In this document: positions 23,714 to 34,362 of the stretch, piece by piece
How the letters are laid out: each line of letters begins with the position of its first letter
Position numbering within the stretch: position 1 is the stretch's first letter
From: Sipunculus nudus
Taxonomy: Eukaryota > Annelida > Sipuncula > Golfingiida > Sipunculidae
Reading direction: 5' to 3'
Assembly: GCA_026874595.1 (NCBI GenBank)
Contig: CM049313.1
Span: forward strand, 65,664,159 to 65,728,158
DNA: 64,000 nucleotides
The notes under the pieces: model-generated
Told to the model about the DNA's origin: nothing
What the model saw: the letters and a program-made list of their open reading frames with translations, nothing else
The model's database searches: none
Made by a program: the position numbers and the translations under genes

Positions 23714-24368
23714 TATATTAGTTATCAGGATTATAATGATCATAAAGTCTATGGTATAAAATATCTTGTATAATGCGATATACAGTTTTTGCAGTATAGC
23801 TAAACTGAATCTGGTCACATACAGCACCCATTTTGAATGGCTTTGCATATTTATGGGCTAGTTTCCTCCGAGAATTTGCTTGAAACTCATAAAAGCCTAC
23901 AGAAAGGACAACAACAAAAATCCAAATACAAAGGGATTATTGACCGTGGCATTTTTTGTTTTGTTTTTTCTTTCCTTGCTTTCCAGCATTATTTCAAGGC
24001 AAGGGGGATGATTTGCGTGTGCCAAAAGGTACGTTGTACACGTATCTTGTAACTTGTTGGTACAAGTGAAGAAAAGCGAGTCTATTCTGATGCATAGATC
24101 AGTTTATGCGACTGGAGGTACCCGCAGATTACACTTGAAGATAAATAAAAGACCGTGCATGTTCGATTGGACCTCATAAAGTCAGACATCAATGTTAGCA
24201 CCTCAGGATACCAGTTCTAACTCCTAAATGGCCACTTTGAAGAGGAGAATGCCATATTAGCTTTATTTATTTATCTATATTTATTTAATTCAAACTCGTT
24301 TTACCAGAATAACCTTCCTGGCCCCAGGTCTTACTACAAGAGAACGCAGATGAATTTACATTATGAAA
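23438..24368. other. Non-coding spacer with long (AT)n
   Basis: (AT)n at about 23648-23711. No gene or element end recognised. Confidence 0.45.
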
Positions 24369-24560
24369 GATATCCCAGATAGCACAGCTCTGTCCTACCG
24401 ACGTCTGTTTTGGTCGGTACGGTCGCCGTCGGCCAGAACTGTCCTGCCGACGTCGGCTAAGAAGCGTCCATAAGCGCGTGTTCCGTCTGTTTTGGTCGGC
24501 ACGGTCGCCGTCGACCAGACTGTGGGGCCGACGTCGGGGCCTGCGCTTGATCTAGTGCCA
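24369..24560. repeat. GC-rich internal duplication with GTCGGCC words, element end
   Basis: It starts TCCCAGATAGCACAG, the reverse complement of an end-like word at 31556-31569. Two copies follow of a roughly 55-base stretch running from GTCTGTTTTGGTCGG to GACGTCGG (about 24405 and 24486). The GC content stands out from the AT-rich surroundings. Confidence 0.6.
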
Positions 24561-24747
24561 CTTGACGACTTTGCATGAAGACCAATATGCTTTCCTATTC
24601 AATAATAATTCAGTCAAGATGGCTTTAAATATTTCACCTCCGTTGTATTAATCTGTTTACAATTAACAAGCGAAACCATAAACCAAATTATCACATAAAT
24701 AATTTATAATCGCATAACTTCAAGAAAGTTGCAAATTTACCAAAAAT

Positions 24748-25510
24748 CAGTTGTCGGCCCAATTTCGGCCTGACGTCGGCATGATAAGGTTGGGAATTGT
24801 CAATATTGAACACAGGGCCTATAGCAGTGTGTTATAGCAATAATCATAAGCCTAATTCCGTTGCTTCGAAAACAAATAAAGTTCGTTATTTTTAAATAGG
24901 CCCTATCAGTCGTCGGCCCGATTTCAGCATGACTTTGGCATGATAAGGTTCGGAATTATTTATATTGAAAGGGCCTAATACATTAGGTCTGTTATTAGCA
25001 AATTTTTTTCACAGTCCAAGGTTTCCTATAAATGATCTTTAAGGCTATAGGCCTAATTGTGTTGCTTCGCGAAACAAAGTTCGTGAAATATCAGTCGTGA
25101 GCCCGATTTTGTTCCCGACGTTGGCATTATAAGGTTTTGAATTATTATATATCTACTGAACACAGGAAAGGACCTATTATAGTTAGTAGGGATCTATATT
25201 AGCAAATTTTATCACAGTCCACGGTTTCCGATAAATAATCTTTAAATGGGTTGCTTTGAGAAACCAATAGGCCTGAAGTTTGTTAAATATCAGTCGTCGG
25301 CCCGATTTCGGCCTGACGTCGGCATGATAAGGTTAGGAATTATTTGTATTGAACACAGAAAAGGGCCTATTAGTGTTAGGCTGGCATTAGCAAACTTAAT
25401 CACAGTCCAAGAATTCCGATAAATAATCATGGGGCCTATGCATACAATTTTGTTGATTCAAGAAACAAATAAAGTTCGTTAAATATCAGTCGACGGCCCG
25501 ATTTCGGCAT
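24748..25510. repeat. Tandem array of a 160-200-bp unit, four copies and a partial fifth
   Basis: Each unit opens with CAGTCGTCGGCCCGATTTC or a variant, at 24748, 24907, 25092, 25291 and 25487, so spacings are 159, 185, 199 and 196. Later in each unit come GGCATGATAAGGTT, GGGCCTAT and AAACAAATAAAGTTCGTTA. The first unit has an internal deletion. Non-coding. Confidence 0.85.
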
Positions 25511-25669
25511 CCGAGTGTGCCATAAAAAAACACGCACACACACAAACACGCCATCTATACTTTACCACGTTAAACCAAAGGCAAGCCTGTCCGTTACTTG
25601 GTCAGGACAGTAATTTTATTTTCCTTCGGCACGCGCAAGGAGTAATTATTTTCGGGTGATACCCATGAC

Positions 25670-25871
25670 CAGAAGCGGATCCGGGGGGGGGGGGGTCCAG
25701 GGGGTCCGGACCCCCCCTTTTTCACCCGAAGCAACCTTTTTTACGGGGTTTTAGACGTAATTTTGCGGCCTTGACCCCCCCCCCCTTTTCCAGACCTGAT
25801 GACCTTTTTTAGGATTTTCATTGGTCTCCTTGGTTGGACCCCCCTTTTCCTAAATCCTGGATCCGCCCCTG
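25670..25871. mobile_element. GGATCC-ended MITE (hAT-like termini), copy 1
   Basis: Ends are CAGAAGCGGATCC and GGATCCGCCCCTG, inverted with small mismatches. CATGAC flanks both sides (25664-25669 and 25872-25877), which I read as a target-site duplication. The interior has runs of G and C and the phrase CACCCGAAGCAACCTTTTTT, shared with the copy at 38666. CAG...CTG ends suggest hAT, but the flanking repeat is only 6 bases. Confidence 0.8.
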
Positions 25872-26697
25872 CATGACCCATACATACGCATGTGCATAAG
25901 ATGAAAGAAATATGTCCACTAATTTTTATTTTTTTAGCCGGCAATACAGTTAAGTGGCAATGATGGAGTATTAAAAGACGTGATAACAATAAAAAAGATA
26001 TCAGGTGGATCCATGAGATAAATTAACTTTATTTTTAGCACAATCATGCAATACATCTTGAGATATTTAATATTATGTGTGATTTTCAGGTTTAAAATTG
26101 ATCTCTTTTAAAGGTTATGGCCATATTTCTAATATGCCTCATCATCTCTCCCGTATCTATGCACACGCAAAGTTAAATAAAGATCCTTTAAATATACGTT
26201 TTTAGTTATCACGCGGGACTGAGCTATATAATCACAGAATCCTCGACTTTGAATAAATCTTTGATATATACAGTACATATATATGCCCGTAAGCTTTTGG
26301 GTCTTCAGAATGAACCCGGGGACCCGTTTTATACATGAAATCTGACCTTGTACGGAACATGTAAATGTTTAAGACTGAAAAGATTTATGTGAAAAGAAAA
26401 ATGGTGCAACAATTTTATCTGTAACGATGTCAGTTTCCGATCACAGGTTACCGGTATATATCATGCTATAATCATCCGAGAATTATTAATTTAAAAAGAT
26501 CCAGCCAAAAATATATTTAAAAAATCGATCCATGACAAAACCTAACATTGGTTAAAATCATAGCATGCTGTACAATAACGCCATGCAGTCTCTGGAAAGG
26601 CTGCGCCGCGTGAATTAATATAAGCCTAATGCATGTCAGCGAAGGTCTGAATGGGGCCACAGCAAACTTGCGAATGCTTATTGTGGAGATATTATTC
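25872..26697. other. Non-coding spacer
   Basis: No feature I can support. Confidence 0.4.
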
Positions 26698-26894
26698 CAG
26701 AGACGGATCAAGGAATTAGGAAAAATGGGGTGTAACCCAGGAGGACTCGTAAAAGATCTACAGGGTCGCCAGGTCTGGAAAAGGGGGGTCCAGGCCATAA
26801 AATTTGTTCTGAAATTCCCATATAAGGTTGCGGCGATATAAAAAGATTGGTTCCAAGCCCCAGCCCCCCCCCCCCCCCCCCGGATCCGCCTCTG
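26698..26894. mobile_element. GGATCC-ended MITE, copy 2 (divergent)
   Basis: Starts CAGAGACGGATCAAGG and ends CGGATCCGCCTCTG, with TATTC directly outside both ends. It is the same family as 25670-25871, judged from its ends and the AATTAGGAAAAATGGGG segment, but the interior differs. Confidence 0.65.
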
Positions 26895-27157
26895 TATTCA
26901 TATTAAAAGATGTGGCAAATGTAAAAGAAAGTTCTGAATATTGTGCATGAGTACGGAACACACGCCATTTAGCCGGTGAACAGGTTAAATTTATCAGTAA
27001 AACAGATAGCTTTAAACTGCCCGTAATCTGTATGCCTAATAGGCAATCAAACGTAATATAACCATATAATTTTCAAGAGACTGATATCCTGTGTCCGTAT
27101 TAGCCATGCAGTTGCCCACACTTTATATGTGGTCGCATGGACAGGTTTGATTAATAA

Positions 27158-27203
<46 letters not shown>

Positions 27204-27237
27204 CATGTATATACATACATATATTTATGATATATAC

Positions 27238-27280
<43 letters not shown>

Positions 27281-28095
27281 GCATAAATAACTTAAATATA
27301 TTTATATATAAATAACATGTATATATAAATCTTTATTCAAATATTTAACATTTTTGACTCCAAAAAATATATTATATAATGATACAACAATATATGAGCA
27401 ACAATACACATTTATTAAATCAGCTGAAATTGAACGTTGTGAAATTTATTTGCATTTTCATACCAGAATAAACTAATGTTTGACAAGTGTATTAAAACAA
27501 GCTAATTTGTTAACCACTGATGAGTTATATGAAAGAAGTAATTTGATTAAAAATGTGTAAATGTAATACTACTTATGAAGAATTCCAAAAGCAGGTAAAA
27601 CATTATGGTAAGATGAGCTACAAATTATGATCAGTTGTGGTTCAAGGTATAATATATCCATGGAATGCATTTCTTTATCTGTAAAATATTATTCTAGATA
27701 TTGATGTGTCCATAAAGGCCAAGGCTTGGTTGAATGAAAGCGATCGGTGCTGATTGGGTTATATTTGCTCTAGGTATCAACCGTTGGAACCGCTCTCCTG
27801 AACCTTCTGGTACCAGCTCCTCAACCATTTGCTCTGAGAGTCAAACCTGTAAAGATATAAATAATAATAATAATAATAGGCCCTCAATAGAATAAAAGTA
27901 AATATCAACTGGGAATACCTGCTCCATCTTAGTGTTTGAAGGTAATGTGTTAACTTATATCTATGTAATGAATATTATCAGGTTGTCCCCCCCCCCATAA
28001 ATATCACATACTTATGTACTGGTCGAAAGTTAAAAATGGTGGGAGATGCTTAACTAGGCACTGTTTTAGCAATAATATACATTATAACATATGAG
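26895..28095. other. AT-rich spacer
   Basis: (AT)n at about 27161-27197 and 27239-27277. One weak exon candidate on the minus strand is listed separately. Confidence 0.4.
27694..27828 (-). CDS. Possible terminal exon, unknown protein
   Basis: I do not recognise this. On the minus strand a frame of 44 codons from ATG at 27828 to TAG at 27694 reads without interruption in sequence that is visibly less AT-rich than its surroundings. It includes the stretch EELVPEGSGERFQRLIPRAN. Acceptor-like AG sites lie just upstream (CTCTCAG near 27835 and TTTACAG near 27850), but the second would put a stop in this frame. It could equally be chance. Confidence 0.2.
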   Translation of the reverse strand: MVEELVPEGSGERFQRLIPRANITQSAPIAFIQPSLGLYGHINI

Positions 28096-28330
28096 TGGCC
28101 GGATATATATAGCTGACAGATGAGTGGTAAAACGCTTCGCTCTCTCCGCTGGCGACCCAGGTTCGATCCCCGGCGTGGCTATGAGAGAGGGTTGTAGTTG
28201 CCCGTGCAAGGCCAGTGGTTTTCTCCGGGTACTCCGGTTTCCTCCACCTCTGCAGACTACCGAACGCAATCACCGGAGCCATGAAGAGCGCCTCGATTAG
28301 TTATAATAACTATTTGTACAATCCATGTAA
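28096..28330 (+). mobile_element. tRNA-derived SINE (family 3)
   Basis: The head contains TAGCTGACAGATGAGTGG and a perfect B box GGTTCGATCCC at 28160-28170. The body carries GTGGTTTTCTCCGGGTACTC and GGTTTCCTCCACC, then CAGACTACCGAACGC. That body reappears at 61605-61775. The (AT)n at 28345-28405 follows the 3' end. Confidence 0.75.
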
Positions 28331-28341
28331 AAAAATAAGTT

Positions 28342-28344
<3 letters not shown>

Positions 28345-28405
<61 letters not shown>
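28345..28405. repeat. (AT)n microsatellite
   Basis: About 30 AT dinucleotides next to the SINE 3' end. Confidence 0.95.
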
Positions 28406-28407
<2 letters not shown>

Positions 28408-28944
28408 TAAAGTATGTGATGAATCATAGACCTCAGCATATCATGCTCAAATGCTAAACATTGAGCGCTGCATGTGTAGTAACCACGAAGGAAAGACTGC
28501 ATTCACACAGATCATTTTCACACACACACACACACACACCTAATATATATATATTCTCATATTTTACGTTGCAATAGGAACTATAAATAATGTTATGTCA
28601 ATTTTACCAGTATATTACTAAAATATAATACAAGGTTTGTACTACGCAGTTATCCCCAGGGAAGTCCTATATTATGTCTAAATTAATTTAGTCATTACGT
28701 TATAAAAATGGGACTTTTTTATATAAACTGGGATTACTATAATGGTTATAACCACAAAACAAAGACCCATGATTTCATAGCAGATTTAAAAAGAAACCAC
28801 TGAACAGTTCACTGGCATATTGAAATATATACATGTAGGTTTGTATTTCCCTTATGAAATATACAGATTATGCTTTTACAGTTTTATCATATCAGAAACA
28901 TTCACATGTGAGTTTTTGGTCCTTGAGCTCTGTTATAATTGCAG

Positions 28945-29128
28945 GGACAAAAAGGTCCTTGAAAAAATCAAGGGCATGATACGTTCAAACACCTTACTTT
29001 TCAAGAAGATTCTAGAGAAGCAACAGGCACCAGTTGCCATTGGGGATTTCAATCTTCCACTGAGGACAGAAGATGATGTTGCTACTATAAATACACTTCT
29101 CGAAGACAAGGAGAAACGGAGATCCCTT
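28945..29128 (+). CDS. DUF4806-domain protein, penultimate exon
   Basis: DUF4806 is a domain of unknown function found near the C terminus of many animal proteins, often in expanded families. This exon begins after the acceptor TATAATTGCAG and ends before the donor GTTAGT at 29129. It is 184 bases, entering in phase 2 and leaving in phase 0. It encodes an LEKIKGMIRSNTLLFKKILE helix-like segment and then FNLPLRTEDDVATINTLLED, which is the start of the domain. It joins in frame to 29913-30074, giving an unbroken domain. Upstream exons were not found in the window, so the N-terminal part and the protein's role are unknown. No disabling change is visible. Confidence 0.82.
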
Positions 29129-29912
29129 GTTAGTAATATGTCCTTGTCTTTGTAAAGAAAAAGGAGCTGATAGAGCTCATTAGACTGCATAAAAAATATA
29201 CGACCAGTCTTCATTGCGATACGGCCCGGGGCTAGCTTTAGTTAGAGTGTAACAGGAAATAGCCACCATTCAAGCTTGGCTGGTGAGATAAGATATTAAT
29301 CCGCTTCAATCTGCCTCATCAGTTAGTATAACTGTTTACACTTAATATTTTCTTAACACATAACACTAAAATTTGAGAAATTATGGTTATTAGTGCATGC
29401 GTTTATCCCCACTAATGGGTCACCCGCATGCGGGGACCCGCACATATGGAAAGGGACTCTCCGCATGTGGGGACCGCGCGGGTGAAAATCCGCATGTATG
29501 GTAAGGCACCCTAACTAGTTTTGTTCCTATTTGGCTTGCTGGATATATGTGTCGGACAAATTTTTGTAAGCTGGTACAATCTTTAATGTTAATTGTTGGA
29601 AATGTTTGTTCCACATCAATAAATAGGAGAGCCCACTCTCATGGTGAAAAAAAACATGTTCTTATTCTGAACTCCCAGAATGGGTCACTGTGATCTTATC
29701 TGGGGAATCCAACAAGATTTTTTAAATAGGGCATGTTAAACAAGAACTGACAAGGCCTAACAGTTATGATTTGTGCCTTTCAATAAACTTCCCGACCGAA
29801 GGCTGATGGGGAAAAAGACTCATTTATATATTTCAGCATGACTGAAGCTGAAAAGCATCCAGTCTCAAACCAGTTTGTGTGTATTAATTTTTAATAAATT
29901 ATCGTTTCATAG

Positions 29913-30074
29913 GTTCGCTACCTGTGCAGTCTCGGAGAGTTCAATGCAAAAGAGGTCATCAGCAGAATCATGACAGAGCTGATGACTAACCCACTTGCCA
30001 GCCAGTTCAACTGGCAGGGTGAAGGCAGTACGATAGGTCTCAGGAGTATGCCGGTTTCTGGCCGGTGTAATTAA
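29913..30074 (+). CDS. DUF4806-domain protein, last exon
   Basis: This exon starts after the acceptor ATCGTTTCATAG and runs 53 codons to TAA at 30072-30074. It supplies the second half of the domain: VRYLCSLGEFNAKEV, then MTELMTNPLASQFNWQGEG, where the conserved phrase around LASQFNW is the clearest family mark. The reading frame continues exactly from the exon ending at 29128, and the intron is 784 bases. Proteins of this family usually end shortly after this point, which fits a terminal exon. It is probably a functional host gene, although members of this family are also found in transposon-rich DNA. Confidence 0.85.
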   Translation, partial: VRYLCSLGEFNAKEVISRIMTELMTNPLASQFNWQGEGSTIGLRSMPVSGRCN

Positions 30075-30798
30075 AGGTATGAGACAAAAAGTTACATAAA
30101 TGGTTTTATATCTAACTTCAAAACTTGTTAAAGACTACTAACCATAATTTGGCGGTCTGTATAAATTGATATCAGTGGTATAGCATGGGACCCAGATGGG
30201 ACAAAAAGCCAACCTATTAAGCTAAAAATAATACAGAATCTGAAATGAAAATTTTAAACCGTCTTACTCCAAATGCCTCGTCTCTATATTAATAAATAGC
30301 AGGTGTATTGCATATTGGATGTATTTTTTTCTATTACAATACACATGAAATTCCACATTGGAAACCATTTTGTTTCCAAACACTAATAGGAACTTAAACA
30401 TTCAATTTGACTATTGCTATTAATTTCTTTAAAATGTGTCACACGTTTTCATCTACCTTCAGTAAATTGGTACAGCTGTTTTCTCACTGAATCAGCATTA
30501 TATTATGAAGTATATATACCAACCACATCAGAACAAATAAGCAGGAACGGATTTAAATATGAATCAACAGGATTGAATGTAAAATTAGTTGTTTTTAATA
30601 TATGCAAATCAGTTGCATCAATGAATGATCAAAAGCAAGTGAACTTTATCAAGTATTTAATCATTATTTAATGACAGGAGCAATTTACATCAGTATCGCT
30701 TAAATCAGAACAAGCGGGCTGAAATTTACTATATTTCTTGGCTGCTTTTCTTTCAAATCTGTATCAAACTCACAAATATTACTCTGTGCTGCTGTTAG

Positions 30799-30902
30799 TG
30801 ATTCGAAAAATAGGCATGCATATTTTATGGGAGGTGCATGCTTGAGCACAACTGAGAACAAAGTCACTAAGATTGGCTTTGATCTTTTCTACTACAAACC
30901 AG
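30799..30902 (+). CDS. Possible internal exon, unknown protein
   Basis: I do not recognise this. A 104-base open stretch sits between an acceptor-like CTGCTGTTAG and a donor CAG|GTACAA. It translates without a stop and includes KNRHAYFMGGACLSTTENK and KIGFDLFYYKP. The frame stays open upstream to about 30706. It lies 725 bases after the DUF4806 stop, so it would belong to a different transcript or an alternative 3' end. Confidence 0.3.
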
Positions 30903-31170
30903 GTACAACAATGCATTTTTAAACTATATGTTGCTCTTCAACAGTTCATAATAAAACTATGGTTATGATATTCAGTAGCAAACGTCATTAGAGTAGCAGT
31001 TCATTTCTTTGACATTCCTGTTAATCTCTGGAATCCTATTCTTTTCAGAAGTGGAATAAAAATATACCTTTTTGGTTTATGTAAAGAGAAGCTAGTTGTG
31101 TCTTTTTAGCAAAGGAAACTGGATATTGGAATTAATTGCTGCATTAATTTCATCAGGGGGGAGGGTTGAT

Positions 31171-31570
31171 TCATGCCAGTTCTGCAGATTTAGCTGATGT
31201 TGGCACAGTCCACTGGTGGCCCACTGGTAGCTGCAAGCGAAAGGTCGTTATATGACGTTGGGTGTCTGAACACACCAGCGGCGGTCCACTAGTGGCTGCC
31301 AACGTTGGCCCACAAGATACGAAGCTGGTGGGCCTCCGTTGGGCCAACAGATATGTGCAATCTGGCACCGGTGGCTGCAAGGCTATGGTCTTTATGATGA
31401 CAGTGGGCCAACAAGGGGCCAACGGTGGCAATTTGGTTGGCAGCCACTAGTGGCCCAACGTTGGGTGGCTGGACACGCCAACGGCGGTCCACTAGTGGCT
31501 GCCAACGTTGGCCCACTAGATGTGCAGCTAGTGGGCCTCCGTTTGGCCAACAGATGTGTGTTATCTGGGA
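31171..31570. repeat. GTTGGCC-rich element with internal duplication
   Basis: A stretch of about 105 bases, with CCACTAGTGGCTGCCAACG and GTGGGCCTCCGTT, occurs at about 31261 and again 203 bases later. Palindromic words GTTGGCC/GGCCAAC and CCACTAGTGG are frequent in both orientations. The right end CAGATGTGTGTTATCTGGGA resembles the reverse complement of the left end at 24369. Probably a non-autonomous DNA element or a satellite-bearing end of one. Open frames here are repeat-driven. Confidence 0.65.
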
Positions 31571-33670
31571 TGCATTCCTTACATATTATTAATTTGGCAA
31601 AAGTAAAGTTATATCGAATACCTATAGCATATAATTTTAGAGAAGATAATTTAAAAATGTCACGCTCTTTGATTCATGAAACTACATTAACTGTCTAAAA
31701 GCTCATGATCCGTCATATGACTATTAATTTAACCTGACGGCGAGTGCGTGATCGACAGGTCTATTAGCCAATCAGCGAACGTGATTGCCGGACTGAAATG
31801 GAGGCCATGTAAACACACGTGGAGGTCGGACATCAGGTCGGACATTCCTGTCATAGGCCTATCCTGGCACGTATGTTAACTTTCAACCACATACTCGATG
31901 GACCTGATTTTATAAATATGTTTCAATAAGGTCGAGGTATATGTTTATAATTTGTATAAAAGTTACTCCAGGTATCATTCAAGGTAACAGAAATCTGTTT
32001 TCTTCCTTCTCTTCGTAATTAAATCACAAGACGAGGAGAAAGGCAGGGATGGGACAAAGCTGGCCCGATTTGGCCAGGTCATATATTGAGTCTATATTGA
32101 CACATGAATGTGTCAGTGAGTCAAAAGACGCAGCCTATGGGATTCTATGCAAACATCTATTGATAAACAGTAACCAGTGCTAAAAACTGTTACATTTACC
32201 TTACATCAGCGCGTCAATCTTCAAAGTGGATGGGTTTAACAAAATGTAACAATCATGGCCCTGTCGAATCAGAGCGTCTCCCACTCCACGTCAAACTCAA
32301 AGTATTTATGTTTATGTGCATGCGACGATATCTCCTGTCACCACAAATATAGTTGATGTATCTATGGTAAAAGTTCAGGTCAGTAAATGTTATTGATGAG
32401 GATTTAAGTTTAACTGTTAAGCTCTCTTCTTTTTTGTAACCATGTCGAAAAATAACATTACAGAGGGCAATTATTGGCACTCAAAGATGCAAGACCGCTG
32501 TTTCTTATGTTAAAATCAGTTAGCTAAAATAGTATAATGCCTATATTTTTCACGTAAATTTTGTCTGTTCCTTTTCCCCAAGCTGTCGGTCTGGATGTTG
32601 GCAGCATTATTATTAACATCTAAATTATCATATCTATAACATTAAATATTGTCAAAGGTGACTGCAATTTGAGTACTAAGAAGCTTTCGTTTAAAAAACT
32701 ATCAAACTTAACATATTTAGTGATCACATAATTTGTTTGTTTATGATAATAAACAAAATCAATAATATTGCATTCTATTGCCGCCTGTCATATTACCCTG
32801 CCGGGAGGTGGGGAGCATATTTGGAGAAAAAGAAGAGAAATGTTCAATTTTTTTGGCAACGTAGTAAAAGAGATAAAAAAAAATCATATTTTTTTATAAA
32901 TATTTACATGGAATCATACATTATGACAGCCATGAGTAATATTTAGAAAATAATCATTAAGATGTTTCTGTTAAAAAATGAACAAAGATAAACAATATTA
33001 ACTGACAATGTGTTTACACGTGTTATGTACATTTCATAGAAAGTGTGTGAGAAATTGTTGAAAAATAAATTCACAATTAATCAAGGCTGTAATGATGAAT
33101 TACCTTAGAATATAATAAATACTTGTAAATTGTAATTACGGAGTCTGTATTACCTTTCATTCAATAATCAAATTATAAAAAATTAAATAAATACTTCGTT
33201 AAACATAAAAGGATATTATCTTCATCAAGATAATATCTGGATGTATCACAGTGTCTTTTATACTTAAATACCTCATGTATGTCATGCTGGAGCATCACTC
33301 GTTATTGACAGTTCTTATCGACATATACACTTATACTTATATTATAATATAACATGCATGTGTGTCTGGGTGTTAAACATACAGGAGTGCCTGAGTGTTA
33401 AAAAGGAAGATTCTAAAAAATATTACCACAAGTTGTTTTAACTGACAGAACAGCACATTTTCTGTAAAAATGCACATGTATGATGTATAAAGTGAAACCT
33501 GTAGTTTATTTGCACACACACACACCCTCAGGCCTCACACACACGGACACAAAAGTTTATATACAGTAGAGGATCCAGATGGGGGGGGGGGGGGGTGTGA
33601 GTGGCAACAACCTTATTTTTCAGTATTTAAAACTATTTTAAAACTAGATATATATATATATATATATATC
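31571..33670. other. Non-coding spacer
   Basis: No exon recognised. A (CA)n run lies near 33513-33526, a poly-G tract in a GAGGATCC-like MITE fragment at about 33566-33597, and a palindromic CTAG(AT)nCTAG at about 33645-33672. Confidence 0.4.
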
Positions 33671-34282
33671 TAGAGAATTCCTGAAACGTGTGCTTACTGT
33701 GTTGTGCAAGTTCTTATAGACTGTTCGAGAAGTGGAAAATTCTCGGCTTGAGGTGTGAAGGTATAAAAAGGGGCTGTGTTTTAGAACGGCAGGGCAGAGA
33801 GCAGAGAAGATTCCAGCGGACGCAGAAGCGTGTGTCAGATTCTAGGACTTTATCCAACTAATGCGGCAATTATAGAGTTTCGAAGACTTTCTTCTGGATT
33901 TTATGCATTTAGACCAGTTTACTTTCTGGATTGTTTCAAGAGCTTTACACTGGACTATCATCCTCTCAGAGATTACATTTAAAGGACTTACCGTTGTGAT
34001 GATGTTGGTATCCAGGTACGTGCAAATTATTTTCTATGTGATTGTATTGGCTTGTTATTATGCCGCTGTTTTACTGTGTAATTGTATTGATTTAGTGAAT
34101 TTTAATGTTGGGGTTGTTTTGAGAATAAATAATAGTTATTTGTTAACAAAAAAACACTGCCTTCTTTATTCATTCCCCTAGACATTTCACGCTGCCTAGT
34201 GTTACAGAATCTGATTTGTTTTTATCTCCATTACAAATTTGTGTTCATCCCGCATACGTGATCTGTTTATATTAGGTTCCGT

Positions 34283-34286
<4 letters not shown>
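33671..34286 (+). mobile_element. 5'-truncated solo LTR, long LTR family
   Basis: It begins within the LTR at TCTAGAGAATTCCTGAAACG, a word also present in the copy at 11338-11916. It contains a TATA box (GTATAAAAAGG, 33761), a polyadenylation signal AATAAA at 34124 and the full tail ending GGTTCCGTAACA at 34286, followed directly by (AT)n. The first ~190 bases of the LTR are missing, replaced by the palindromic (AT)n. Confidence 0.82.

Positions 34287-34362
<76 letters not shown>

Noticed and set aside
31171-31698. Overlapping open frames on both strands around 31171-31698
   Set aside because: They are produced by the palindromic GTTGGCC repeats and read the same motifs in both directions.
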